Positions 47,865 to 60,353 of a stretch of DNA of 64,000 nucleotides are shown in pieces. Source of the stretch: Oscheius sp. JU75 (Eukaryota > Nematoda > Chromadorea > Rhabditida > Rhabditidae); assembly GCA_037178855.1 (NCBI GenBank), contig JASJZC010000007.1, positions 5,766,001 to 5,830,000 on the forward strand, in the 5' to 3' direction. The notes below the pieces were generated by a model. That model did not search any database. It was given only the letters and a program-made list of their open reading frames with translations, and had not been told where the DNA came from. The translations under genes and the position numbers were made by a program. Position 1 is the first letter of the stretch. Each line of letters opens with the position of its first letter.

Positions 47865-50800
47865 CAGCTGTACAAGTTACCGTAGTGCAGTTTAGCAGTG
47901 GAGCAGGATCTCTAACGGGGCTGCAAATACATAAAACTTCTAAAGGTTCAATTTCGAAATATTAAGGAATATCTTGTGATTTCCAAAACAATGAAAACTG
48001 GAAAAAGCGGTGAGCGAAATTTTATTTAAGGTTTCGGGTAATCTTTTTAGAAAACAAGCACGTATGAGGGTTCTCGCTATTTGGCAGTTTTCATGTACAA
48101 ACGCGAACTCCACTGATCTTTCGAAAGTTTGAATATGAGACATAAAACAGTCATTCGGAATATATCGATCTACGGAAGCTTTAATGTTTCGCAGTTTTTC
48201 GTGATAAAACGAATAACACAGGTCTCCCAGAAATATTCTTGTTCTGGATACTTTTTTCATCACAAAAACATGTAATCATTCAAGACTGAAATCTGATGGA
48301 AACGAAATGTGAATAGCAGTCGCATTTGAATCATGATGGCGGTATATCAAAGCTAAAATGATGGCACCCGGAATGACTTGATCAGATGCCTGCTCAATCA
48401 TGACTGTGTCATGCAACACATTCATTTCGAGCCCTAAATTAGGAACCGTTGTGATTGCTCTGAATCTTCGCTATAAAACTTATTATTTGGTCCTCATCGT
48501 AGAGGATTGCAGTTCTGGCTCCGAAAGCTGATGGACACCTTGTTTATCTCACGAACTGACTGACAGCTTTTTATCTATCCATAGTTTAATCAGTCTGTTA
48601 GCTCAGAGCAGGAAACGCCTGAGCAAGCAAAAAGAACCAATACATGGCTGTCAACGCAAGAATAAGTGTCTTCTAGTCAGAATCTGTCACAAGTATAGAT
48701 AAACAGGCAATTATGCTCTATCACAACTAAACATAGATTAGTGTGACCCATATTGTTCGTAATTAGTCGCAAACTTGTAATGACATTATGCCTACTATAG
48801 TGTAAGGGCTGTGTCTGAATGCTACCAAGTAAGTCAACTCTTCCCTTTGTAGTTACGCAACAATGACAGCAAGTGGCGCGCAGCTGGCTCTAGACAAGAA
48901 CCACTTCTATCTACATCGCATTCATTGCCTCCATTTGTTTCCAGCACTAGTTCATAGTGGTCATTATGCTCATGCTAAGACATGAATGAGTAGAGCCTCA
49001 GTCTCAAATTAATGGGCCTTTGATGTCCCAGAAGCCTTGTGCCTAGTCATTTCCTGTACTCGAGGTAATTCTGTCTCCGTTCGTCAATTTATTTTTATAG
49101 GGTTACGAGAGCTGAATCCTCTGGATGTTCAGAATACTTTGAATCTGCTCACCCACTCCAGTTTGTCATTTGCTTTTTTGTTTGATAGTAGCACAAAACT
49201 AAGATCTTCAATTCACCCTCTCGGTTAGACGAAGAGGGCCATAAAATATTTCCGCTGGGAATTAAGAATCGTGTTATGAGTCTCTGTCAAGCGTTCGAAG
49301 TCATTTCGCATCGGAGGTCCCCAGTTGGCAGAGAAACTTTTTTAATCCTCTTGCCGTCGCCCAAAGGTCTAAAAGAGAAGCAGATGGAACGCTTTTGACA
49401 CATCCGTCCTCTGTCTCTTCATAATCTGGCTGCGGTCTTCTTTATGTCCTTAGATACTCCCCTGGGGCAGGGCACTGATGGACGACTTTCTATCGGAAGA
49501 GTAGCTGACTATTTATTTGCATTTGTCCACTCATATGCATAAACATGTTAACCAACAAAGTTATATTTTGACAGAGCCTTTCTACTATCTTGTGCAACAA
49601 AAGTGCAACTCGTTGTTGCTGCATTGAGTTCAGAGACATCCTGACTTTACTTCCCGATAGTTAAAAAAAAAGCAGAGCATCGTCAAATACACACCAATGA
49701 TCGATTTACTTTATCAAGCACGGCGTGCGTTCGTAGTGAAGAAACAAAAAGTCCAAAATTACTCACCCGATTCATTTGAAAATAGCACACGTTAAGTTCG
49801 GAGAAAATTGCACTTTTTACTGTTACCAGCTGCCGAAAGACAGCTTCCCGCTAACTACTCTTTTTCTACTGTGTACTTCTTCCCAAGAGCAACTCGTTCT
49901 ATCTCAAACTTCAAAGTTGACTTTCAGGACAAACTACTTGGCAATAATTTATCGCTTCCTGTTCTCGGCCACGGAAAACAAACAAACATCCAAACAGAGT
50001 CCGCCACAGAAACCATCGCGCTTTAGGTAGTAGAGATAAACTACAACATTTTAGGTCAAAAGTATAATCATCATTAGTTTGAAAAATGAACTCCGTTTGG
50101 TTTCCCATGTCATTATGATTTTATAAGAGTTATATATCATTATGTGAACTGAACAGGCACGGAACGTCCACCATTCAAAGCGGCAAAATTTAAAAAAATG
50201 TCCGTTTTCCCAGCAGTTCCCACCCTCTTTCATCTTTCAAAGTTAGTGCGCGGGTTGCACCGTAATAGTTCCGTATGCGTCGATATGGGAATTGAGCAGT
50301 CCCTCACATTTAAACGTTTCCTTGAATTGCGTACCTCATACGCAAAGCTATCTTTTTGAACAGATAATACTCGTAAGCTCATTTTCCGAATGCTGAATCG
50401 GATAACTTGGCACAAATCCTATCATCCACTTCCTTGTCGACCTTTTTTCTTGGATTTTACGTCAAAACTGCAAAAATCTGAAAGTGCAAAGAGCTATGCA
50501 AAAGTCTTTCTGCAAAAAAGCAACGAACACTTGTTATGAAACAAGTTGCTCTGACAGTTTATGACCGCCATATTTTACGCGCATCTGTGCTCGGCGCGAC
50601 TGTGAAGGAGCCACAAACACCACAACATCTATTACAAACTCACTGACTCTCCCCAGTTTTCTACCAATCCTAATCAAAACTTCGTTTCAGGTTTTTTATG
50701 CAGCAAACCTTTAGTATCTAGCCTGTATAAGTCGACGTAGCATAGATATTCCTATTACTTAATAGTACAATCATTTGCAATATTAAGGTGTTGTGCCCTC

Positions 50801-51496
50801 ACTATCCAATCATTCTGACCGCTGACGCGTACTAATAGAGCTCTGATTTGGACTGGCCACCAGGTTTCGTATGTCAAATTGGCCGTGACCTTGTGTCCAC
50901 TTCAACATGTCCATCTGGAAGTGTTGCTGTTTGTTCACCTGGGCTCCACTGGTTATTCTCATCGTTTGGTGTTGTCATCATGTTAGTGGAGGTCAGTTTT
51001 TCATGTTTCCTCTTTGGGTTGCTGCAGTTGCCGAACTAGACTCGGACATTAATTGGAGCTATTTTTGCACCATTTGCCTTGTTTGTTACTCAAAATGACC
51101 ATGAGACTCTCAGCTGATTGTGACGCAAAAATTCCATCTAACTGTCTCCAACCCTGTTGATCACCAAGAGTCAGACATGTCGATGGCCTCTCCGAATGGT
51201 GCTGTTTTTCTTCCATAAGTATTTTCGATGGACTTTCCCATGAATGGGCTTGTTTAAAAGTGAAAAACATTTGATTAAGCGCACATTCATCCTTTCTGAG
51301 GGCGACCGTGTTTTGAAAAACATTAGTCTAGAGTCTAGAAATCTAAAAGTAGTCAGGAAATTCAGGCGCATGCTACCATTGTCTTTCCTCGGAGAACGAT
51401 CTGAATCCATCCTTGAGGAGACATCTCAGAACACAGCACGACGTCTTTTTTTGGCAGCAAGGCATTCAATGGCCGGCATGCAGGTTGAGGAGACAG
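47865..51496. other. Gene-poor interval
   Basis: About 3.6 kb. Reading frames here are short and without recognisable products. The 5' exon(s) of the Ly6-like gene, including its signal peptide, must lie in this stretch or just inside it, but I could not pick them with confidence; a hydrophobic open frame around 50848-51100 was considered. Confidence 0.4.
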
Positions 51497-52661
51497 TTGT
51501 CTTTCAAATGTGAGGTTCAGTGCCGAAGTCGATCCTCAGAACCCTTCAATCGAGGCTCAAATTTGTTCCACATACGATCTCTGCGTCACGCTCCAGCCTA
51601 ATGTGAATGGTAGGTGACCCAACACAGTGATATTTTCAAAAATGGCAGATCTAAGGTTAAGTTGGAGGGTGAGATCAGCAAACGTGCAGCGTGTTAGGCA
51701 GTGTTATGCAAACATTTTTGAAATGATGCTGAAATTTATAGTCTGCTCAAACATGACTTTCAGAGTTTAGGGAGTATTTTGATAAGCTTTTTTGTGGTCT
51801 CAGGTAGTATTACAATTTCTAGATTGTATGAGACTATGAAAATACTTCTAGTCACGAAATATCGAAAAATAGACCTCTAGACTACTAAACATGCAGCCAG
51901 CATTCTTAATCCAAATAAAACGAAGATTTGAAACGAGTGCTATTGGTAGTTATGATTATTCAACATTGAATACTGCACACCCCTTAAGAATAAAGTGGTC
52001 TCTATCATTTTCATCGCAGCATACAATTTCAAAATAGCATTTCAAACAATAACAACAAAGTAGATGACTCAAAGTGCTGGTCCCTCACTTTTCCCAAAAC
52101 TTTGCTGACCGGAAAGCATGAACTGAAGAACCACACCCAGTATATTGACTACTACGACAGGTTACTGATCTAAAGATAGCAAACGCGGTTATTGTCGTGG
52201 AATAAGGTCAACTCTAGTTGCAGTACGGCAGCGAACATCTTCAAAAGGCGACAACAAACAGCGTCCTAGTTCCTAATCACACTCTAACTATAGGTTCGAC
52301 CTTCGTGGTCCGTGGCTGTCTGGAGAACGTCTTACGTATAACATGGAGAGAAGACCGTCGTCTTCATAAGGAAGGGTTAATACTAATCCTGTTAAACTAT
52401 ATTATATCCAATATATTTAGATGCTTCATGGTACGATCAATCCCTATGTATCCGAACAAGAACATTCTTGACTATGTCATTTGCGTGTGTCGAGGAGATT
52501 ACTGTAACAGCCAAGCTGCTGTTGGTTACGTTGATGGCATTGTGGATCTCCTGCTGGATTCAGTCCTTCAAATTTCTGGCAAAGATGATGAAGCTAGCGC
52601 AGTAAGCTCCGCAGCCTCCGTTTTCACCGCTCTCACCCTACTGACTGTTGCTCTTCACTGA
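51497..52661 (+). CDS. Ly6/uPAR-like GPI-anchored protein, 3' exons only
   Basis: Three exons are readable: 51497-51609, 52294-52375, 52421-52661, with matching phases. Order: a first half with CLSN and a CSTYDLCVT pair (typical Ly6 finger), STFVVRGCLENV across the long 684-nt intron, then EGCF and the closing ICVCRGDYCN, the (C)C-x-D-x-CN signature of three-finger Ly6 domains. After a Ser/Ala spacer the protein ends in a hydrophobic run (VFTALTLLTVALH), as expected of a GPI-anchor signal. The exon with the signal peptide and first cysteine(s) is not identified; it must end in phase 2. Ly6-like proteins are surface modulators of receptors and channels in animals; no specific partner can be named here. 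Confidence 0.7.
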
Positions 52662-55217
52662 TTGAACTCAATTGACCGGTATCATATGTTGCTTACACAT
52701 CCGACCCTCTGGTTGTAGAGGATGAATTGTTATTATTCAAACGATAATTGTAATCTGGATGGTTGCAGCAGAAAAAGCCCTAATTGTGCTCACGGTTCTC
52801 CTCTACCTAGCCCGATTGTAGTTCTGCTAATTGGCTCTTATTCATGTCGGAAGGTTACTACAATCAGAGAGATACAGGAAGTCGAGAAATCAAAAGACCC
52901 CGGAGTTTCATGAAAATTTTCAAAAGATTTATTGCACATGGCTTATTCAACTCTGTTTGTACTGGCTTAGAAATGTTTTCTTCCAGGGCTTGGTTTGCAA
53001 TTCAACGGCTTCTTTTGAAGCAATAATCACATATCTGCTAAACCATATACTCCAAATCAAAAATATGGCAGATGTTTTGTAAAAGCAGTGCACTCCTACA
53101 CCAGCTGGAATTGTAATGTTCGTTAACAATTCATAGGTTCAGCGAAATGTAATCGAGTCGAAACGGAACACAGAGTGCATGATAGTATAGTTGTATAGTT
53201 TGTTCGTACCTTCGGCAAAAGATCAAGCCTGATGCCATTATTTTAAAATTTGACTGCGTTCAATGGAATTTTGCAAACCCCGTCAGCTTACGCCGGCTAA
53301 TTTATGTCCAAAAGGATACAAGATGCCAAGGCTATCTTCCTTGGAACTGCCTGTTGACGAATAGTCATTTCAGTGGTGATCCTTGATAGTCTCCTCTTCC
53401 ATGAATGGGAAGAATCTGGCGACCATGTGGGGTCTCTTGCGACCACAAAGATCCGTTTGATTAGTTTGTTTTGCTAGCATTGTAAGTATTCGAGAAATAT
53501 TAGAAGTGATCAGCCTTCTCTTGTGTGTTGTGAGGGTGGGTAAATTGAATCATAACACAGTTCTCTACGAACTCTAGCCAGACCGAACTAATCTCGGAAC
53601 AAGAAGCTCGAGCAATTATAAGGAAAAGACGTAATGTGAAGCAGTCCTGCAGAACAACATTTCTTTATACGGTACATGAACCTGAAACTTTGATCCCAGC
53701 CAGACGCTCCTGTTTTGAAAGATCAGCGCCTGAGCGTCATACCAACTTATGCGGTAAAATCACAAAAGTTCAGAAAGCAGATCCAGCCTCGATCCTTCCA
53801 ACCAAGTTAATCGTTCTTACGGTGCAATAGGACCACTCATGTGGAAGTGTTTTGGCGATTAAATGGGTTCCGGAGAAACGATAATGATCGAGTAGATGTT
53901 TCCCCAAAATGACGCAGAGAGCTATAAACCAGTGATATCCTCTTATCTTGTGTACATCCATCTGGTGGAATTTGGCAGATTCTGTCCAAAAAGACATGAT
54001 TAATACTGAACATCCAAAACTAGTGTTCTCTGGAAAAGAAGCCATGCTACACTTTTCCAATTCGACCACCCTTTGCTGGCTTTTGGAAGCCTCGTGGAAA
54101 GAATCCTTGTCGCTAAAAGGTCAATTACTCGGAAGCCTTGTAATTTAGTCTCAATTCTTTGAAAATTATACACACAATGGCCAATCACAAGGCCCTGGTC
54201 AACAAATTATTCTGTCTTTCAATCGGGTCTCAGATGGTTTTCTATTAGTTCACCTGGTTCAGAGATGCTTTGTGTCCAGGAGGGGGAGGGGAGGGAAAAC
54301 AACAACAACAAGTCTACTGATTAATGTATTGAAGTACTGGATCAGGAGCGGCTGAAGTTCACAGTAGAGATCAGCAGAAAGGCTTTACTGGAAAAGACCG
54401 GTCAACTTGTATTAAATTCTGGATTAAATTCTTACTTCTTGTGTTTGGCTTGCAGAAAGGGCTCAAGGTTAGAGGGATAAGTCCAATCACATGCTGATCG
54501 GTTCAGTTCAAGTATCAAAGCCTCGGAGGGCTTCGCAAAACATATCTTTTAAGCTTTCTGACTATTTTCCCCAAACATTTCAAGCGGAAAGAAGACGGAG
54601 CGATTTCCTCTACATTTTTATCCCATAGAAGCCTTCCTGAAAAAGATGAACATAAAGGAGTCTAATGGAGTGTTCTGGTGAATAGAACGAAAAAGTCCTT
54701 TGGTGCATTACTCAGTCTTTGCCATTGATAACTGTACCCTTGAATAGTCACTTCCTAGAATGTAATCGGCATGGAAAGGGCTAGAAGTCACAAGTGTAGG
54801 TCTACCTCGATCCTTGGAATATCAAGAGGTTTATCTGGAATCATGCTGAACTCAGTGTTCTGTAATTTCATAGAAGAAGCTAATGCATACGATTGCGATT
54901 GACATTAGAGTCATAGTCCAAATATCGTCACCCGCTGAGAAGGTCGCAAGTTTCATATCGAGAAGATTAAGCTCCTTTTGCATGCTGATCTTACTGTCTC
55001 TTGGAAAGAACATTTGCATCGTTGAGGTCTTTTTGCACAGGGCGTGGTGAGAGCACAGTAAGACAAGAACACTGATGTTAGTTTATATACGCTTTATTGC
55101 AATACTTAGAGTATAAAGCCATAGTCATTGAGACTCAGTGTTTGAGATCACAGTAGCAATTGCCCCCCCCGGAATAGTAGTTACACTAGCCTATACACGA
55201 AGAACACGGTTTGACAG
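52662..55217. other. Gene-poor interval
   Basis: About 2.6 kb, A/T-rich, no recognised coding or RNA gene. A G-rich tract (GGAGGGGGAGGGGAGGG) followed by an ACA run lies near 54281-54312. Confidence 0.4.
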
Positions 55218-55678
55218 TTAGGCGGTTACGACCGGAATGGATAGTAAGGTTGATACACGTCGTCCAAAGGCTAGGATGGATTTCTGGATTCTTTCGGCAC
55301 GAGAATTGACACGCTCTCTTGGCACAGCTGGTACACTCTGTGACCTGACGATAGCCATCTTCACGACTGGAGCCACCTGAGTCGCGAGTGGTGATCCCTC
55401 CATCATGAAGAAACTGTTCATTCGTGGTCGTGCGTCTGAAAACAGATTGTAAGCTGGAAGTTACTTAAACAGTACAATCAGCGGATAAATTGTTTAAAGC
55501 ACTGCTTACCTTGTTCTTTCTGTTCGGTGACAGCTCGAGAGAGCTCCACACAGCTGGCAGTAAAAAGCTGACAGCGAGCACGTCGAAGAATATTGTGTCG
55601 TGCTTGTGGTCGGTCGTCTGTAGACTGTATAGCCTTTCTCTGTGGAGGAAAATGATCCATGGGAAACTCGAAGATCAT
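55218..55678 (-). CDS. Small conserved-ends protein, copy A (unknown family)
   Basis: Two exons, 55678-55510 and 55435-55218, joined in phase 1; 128 aa, basic, no signal peptide or membrane segment. It begins MIFEFPMDHFPPQRK, carries ELSRAVTEQ just before the intron, and ends RVSTLLSIPVVTA. Copy B at 59765-60217 begins and ends almost the same, has the corresponding SRAV-E motif and the same intron phase, while the middle differs. A TATA box on the minus strand (55709-55717) and a GC-rich box (55735-55748) precede it. The function is unknown; a cytoplasmic or nuclear location is inferred from the absence of a signal peptide. Confidence 0.75.
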
Positions 55679-55708
55679 CGTGGAAGGTGCCTCAATGTCT
55701 TCTGTTCA

Positions 55709-55748
55709 TTTATATACTGGACACACCCAGCCGAGTCCCGCCCCTTTC
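55709..55748 (-). promoter_or_regulatory. TATA box plus GC box of copy A
   Basis: TATATAAATG read on the minus strand about 30-40 nt before the start codon, with GGGGCGGGAC about 25 nt further upstream. The same pair precedes copy B. Confidence 0.6.
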
Positions 55749-58700
55749 ATGAAAAAGGAAAGAAACGGTGCAGACAGAGAAAAAGGAAAAGTAGAAGTAA
55801 CAAGAACCAGGTTTTTAGATACGCTAACCATTTTTTGATACCAGAAAGGTGGCATTGTTTCCCCGGTTGCGTCAACAACCAAGTGTACGCAAAGTTCGCT
55901 GCCTTGCATAAGAGTTCATTATGTTAAACCAGTGATCGGAAGAGGTGCTTCTTTTAGATTTACACTCTCGCTGAAGAATAGATAAGTTATAAAAATAGTT
56001 CAGTCCCCTTGCTAAAGGAAGAAATGAGGATAAGGATCATTGTATCTAAGTAGCGAAACCCTTGATAGGATTCCACTCAAAAAGAACTGGAATTACCACG
56101 GATTAATTGAATCAGCTATATTAGGATCCAGCATGGAGATTAAGCCTTGCTGGATATAGGATAAGAAGTTAATCTTGTAGAGATGTCAAGGGTCGTCCCC
56201 TTGTTCTAATTTGGAAAGACGAGAGTTCTTTGCACTAGGGCGACTGGAAATAGAACAGGTCCTTGTTTTATTTAACAAACGGTCAGAAAATAACATCATA
56301 AGATGAGTGGTGTTCTATAATGTCCCATCGCTAAATCAGTTAAACAATGCAATTTTTTATCGTCATCATTATTTATGAGATAGTTTTGAAAGCCAGGTGT
56401 TCATTCTTTATTCCAAAACTCCTACAACTTTCATTATCAAAACCTCAGATCAGAGCCCAGCTGTCGTTCCCATAGATGCTTTCGATTGTCTATAGTTGGG
56501 AAAAGGTCGTTAAAATAAAAAATTAGAAGTTTTCATTGCAACCACACAGAGCTCTTAAGACCGAACGTCAATGAGGGTTGAGGAAATCAAATAAGATACT
56601 GTGTCTTGTTCCCGGATCGAACACGCTCATCGTATTCACCAGATCATGTTTACGGGTCGACTACAAACGAGTCACTCAAAAGTGATGTACTCCAAATCAC
56701 CAGACTTCCAATGTGGGGGAGGCTCATTCAACCAGTTACTTACAATACTCTGAATAGTATTCTATAGCCTGTCTATGCTCCAATCTAGTTAAGTTACCGG
56801 CAGATCAGCATCTTTGTGTTAATACCACCCATAGAAGTTTCTGTGAAAGGTCTCGTCAACTCCTGTTCTATCAGTGAAGCATTCACGAACCCAAATTGTT
56901 GCATTGTAGTTAATGGGATTAGATCCTTCAAGGTATGCTCATACAAGGAAAAGCCAGCCGAATATAGAAGTTCAGACGGAGCAAATCGTGGATTCGATCA
57001 AGTTGGAACCAGGCGCAATACTGGGGCATACTGTAGTCTTTCGGGGAACGACGCGATACGATCGTTAACTGATGACGATCTTCTTTCTGACCCGTGTTAC
57101 TCACTCCTTAGGAATTCAAGTAAAAGGATGATGTACACCAAGTCACAAACACAATTTGGCTAACCATGACCCTTTTCATAATGTCCTGTCCACCCGACCT
57201 GTTCTGTTTTCCTGAGAAATAATCTGTGAGCATGCAGTTCACCGAAAATGCGCGCGAACAACATGGCGTCAAAATTTATTGCAGGATACGAGAGACATAC
57301 GGTCGTACAGTTCTGTGACGTCACTTTTCGCCAGATCGAACATCATTTTATTGTCTCAGACGAGACGTTTTTAACATGTATCTGAACATACCTCTCAGCA
57401 GATTTATCAGTTTACTTCGGGCTTCAGATCCCTTCAAGTTCCGAAAGAACACATGGGCATGGGGATTGCTCTCCAAGTTGTTCCATCCACAGATTAATCC
57501 CTCCAAAGGGCTAAATAATCCGATGCAGAACTTCTTCTTTTCTTGTGCTAAAGAGTACTGCACTGGTGGAGAACAACTTGGAAACTTTGACGCAAGCATA
57601 CCCTTAACAGATGAGGAACAAGCTACTCTGATCTTGTGAGATCTAGGCAGCTCGACAAAAAAGGTCAGCGGATTACGGTAGCTACGTAGAAATTCGCCAA
57701 ATCCATCCCAAAGCCAGTCCCGCACAGTTCAACATCCAATATTTTTGTTGCTAATGGCCATCTGGCCGAAGCGAAGAGAAAAGCAATTAAACTTGGACCT
57801 GTTTTCTCTTCTCTCACTAGAATGAAATCATATAACCCGCGAGAACAGGTGGTCCTGTTTTTCTTTGCATAACTTTCTAGTTCCTTGATTGCTTTCGAGA
57901 CCCTCAGAAGAGATCTGAACGAAACTTAAACCAATTAAATTAAATGTCGTAGGTTCACACAGTCATCCGTTCACATCCGGAGAAGTGCGTCAAATTACGA
58001 ATCAAATATCTGCGTGTTTTTGAAAGTTTCCTTGTACTGTGATGCTTGTGAAATCAGTTATTCCTCGAACCCATGGTTTTTGACCAGGTTTGTAGTTGAG
58101 AAACAAAAAACCAAGTTGGCAGGCCCAGCCTTCGAGAGGTCATTGTTCTAGTAAACCAAAAGTGGAACCAGACCATGACCAAATGAGACGAAAAGGTGAC
58201 AGTTCGGAAGTCGCAGTCTAGGGGTGCGACTTGTTGTAAAAGAGTGTGTTGTCTTTGTGACGAGGGGGCGACGCCCCAAGCCACAAGCTTGCAAACAGCA
58301 TTTACGATCCGGTGAGACATGTTTCAGAAAACCGGCAAACCGTCTTCTTCGTTGCAACACTGCACAGTCATCTCTCAGTTTCGGATCACACCAGCAAACT
58401 TTTTTTTCATTCTTGTTAAAAGACACCGTTAACTGCAGCAGGAAGCACGAGGATTTGAACCACATTTCTGTCTAATCGTAGTTGTTGGCCTGAACAAAGG
58501 TGTTCTCTTGAGCTCAACTTCCTTTGATTGGGTAGCCACAAGAGGGAACTTTCCTTCATGGGATGTCTCTATTGAATAGCTGGATAAATGAGAAAAGTAA
58601 TGAGAGTTTTGTCCAAAAAACAGACCTGATTCCACTTATCACGCTCGGTCAGATACCAACTATCTGTGCTTTTCATTAGAAACATCATCACCCACATCAC

Positions 58701-59764
58701 AAAACAATAATCGGAACGTGCCCCATCAAAGAGAGGGACCCAGAAACAAGTATGTCTAGGGGCAGTGCTGCGCGGGTGGGGCTAAACACGAGAGAAAAAC
58801 CCCAAAGCATGAATCACCACACGTGAGCTGTGACGCAATTTCTTCTCGACTCCTCCGTAAATTCTTAGGCGCGTAGTTTGTTTCGAAACAAATTTGTTGT
58901 GATTTCACATCTATTGCGAAATATTGAACAGAAAAAGTGTAAAATCATGTCGAAATAGTCAGCATTCAACAAAACTTCCTCATAAAACTCAAGCAAGTAC
59001 GAAAATATCATCAATTCCGCAAACTTGAATGAAATGACATTATACGAGGAAGCAAAACAGTACCTTTGACATTGTTAAAATAAACCATTTAGAACGCGTT
59101 GACGTCGGTTAGACAATGATCTCTTAACAAGGTTACGCGTTTCTACCTGCAGTTTGTAATTTCAACCCGGTACTAGAGAAGCTACAACCTGCCCAGTAGG
59201 TGAAGGCACACAATCAGTGAAAGCACCAGAGAAATGGGGCATAGTCCGTGAACTGGTGTCCTGCTCCTTATGTCCGTTTCTGCAAAAAACGAGCTACTGA
59301 TGCATTGCCACAGCGGAGAGCAGGAAGAATAGAGCAAAGAACACTCCCACAAAAGATACGCGTTGACTTGTTTATCGTCTATTGACCCAAGGAGTGATCT
59401 CCAGAGTTAACATGTTGATTTCTGCACGTGTTGGGGCACGAGTTGAGATTTTTCGGGAATCTTGACCTTCCAATATAAATAGAAGACAATTACGTAGTAA
59501 GACTTTTTATTTTTAACTATGGTTTTACCAAAAAGGTAATAAACAAGTTAGAGAGATTGCACTAGCTGGGCTGGCTGAGTTCACTTCAGAAATGACAGAG
59601 ATCGGGGCAACAAAGCACTTGTGGGACCATTTAAAGCTCGCGTGGGGGTTACCGGTATGGAAAGGAGATCACAGTTACGAGATCGGAGCAACCTACAAAG
59701 CGACTAGAAGACCTAAGTAAACAACCTAAAACCTTCCATATACCTATAAGTTATAGGATGTCAA
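55749..59764. other. Gene-poor interval between the two paralogues
   Basis: About 4 kb with no supported gene. Open frames at 56816-57163 and 57348-57725 lack domain, start or splice support. A small perfect GC palindrome-like hairpin (GGGGCGACGCCCC) is at about 58264-58276. Confidence 0.4.
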
Positions 59765-60217
59765 TTATGCTGTTACAGTGGGAATGGAGAGGGTACTGAC
59801 GATCCTCTCGCACAGAGAAGGCTTTCGTGTTGGTTCAGGTAGACTGACACGTCCGACTGGAGGCACACTGAATGATAGACGCGGTAGTCTGTCCATTGTA
59901 GCCAGTGAGTGTGTTGAGGCCGATTTGCCAAAGTTGAATGTAGCACGAGTAACTGAAAACAGAAGAATAAGTATTGATATGAATAGAATTGAACAGCCAA
60001 ATTAACACTTGAGAGATATCAAGTATCCTACCGTTAAATGAAAAGTATTCTCACCTGTGGGTTCCTCATTGACAGCTCGACTAATCTCCTGACAGGATGC
60101 ACTGGAGAAAGGCATTTTGAGTCCGAGGGTTGTTCTGTTGCCTTCTGTCCTGCTGATGGCCGATGGTGAAACTGTCCGGCTGGCAGGGAAGTGGTCAATG
60201 GGCAGTTCGAATATCAT
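59765..60217 (-). CDS. Small conserved-ends protein, copy B (unknown family)
   Basis: Two exons, 60217-60055 and 59952-59765, joined in phase 1; 116 aa, no signal peptide. It begins MIFELPIDHFPASRT, has CQEISRAVNEEPT before the intron and ends CERIVSTLSIPTVTA. Compared with copy A, the first 11 residues differ at two conservative positions and the last dozen differ at about three, whereas the centre is hardly alignable. Both genes lie on the same strand about 4 kb apart, which suggests an old tandem duplication under constraint at both ends. The frame is open upstream to 60310, but the ATG at 60217 is chosen because it matches copy A. Confidence 0.75.
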
Positions 60218-60320
60218 AATGAAGTACTTAGAGTACGAGTAGTTAATATGAGAGTAGATAAGAGTGAGTGCTTGCTGTTTCCCGGAGGGAAGAATGCGTT
60301 GTAGCAGCACAGGCTGTTCG

Positions 60321-60353
60321 CCTTATATATCAGGCATATCGGAGGGGCGGGGC
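60321..60353 (-). promoter_or_regulatory. TATA box plus GC box of copy B
   Basis: CCTTATATAT at 60321-60330 (ATATATAAGG on the minus strand) and GGAGGGGCGGGGCC at 60341-60353, the same two elements in the same order and spacing as upstream of copy A, although here the distance to the ATG is about 105 nt. Confidence 0.6.

Noticed and set aside
57348-57725. 125-codon minus-strand open frame
   Set aside because: No recognisable domain, composition or splice context; length expected by chance in this much non-coding sequence.
58440-58475. tRNA B-box-like GGATTTGAACC (minus strand)
   Set aside because: The flanking bases do not form a T-stem, and no A-box or acceptor stem could be paired.
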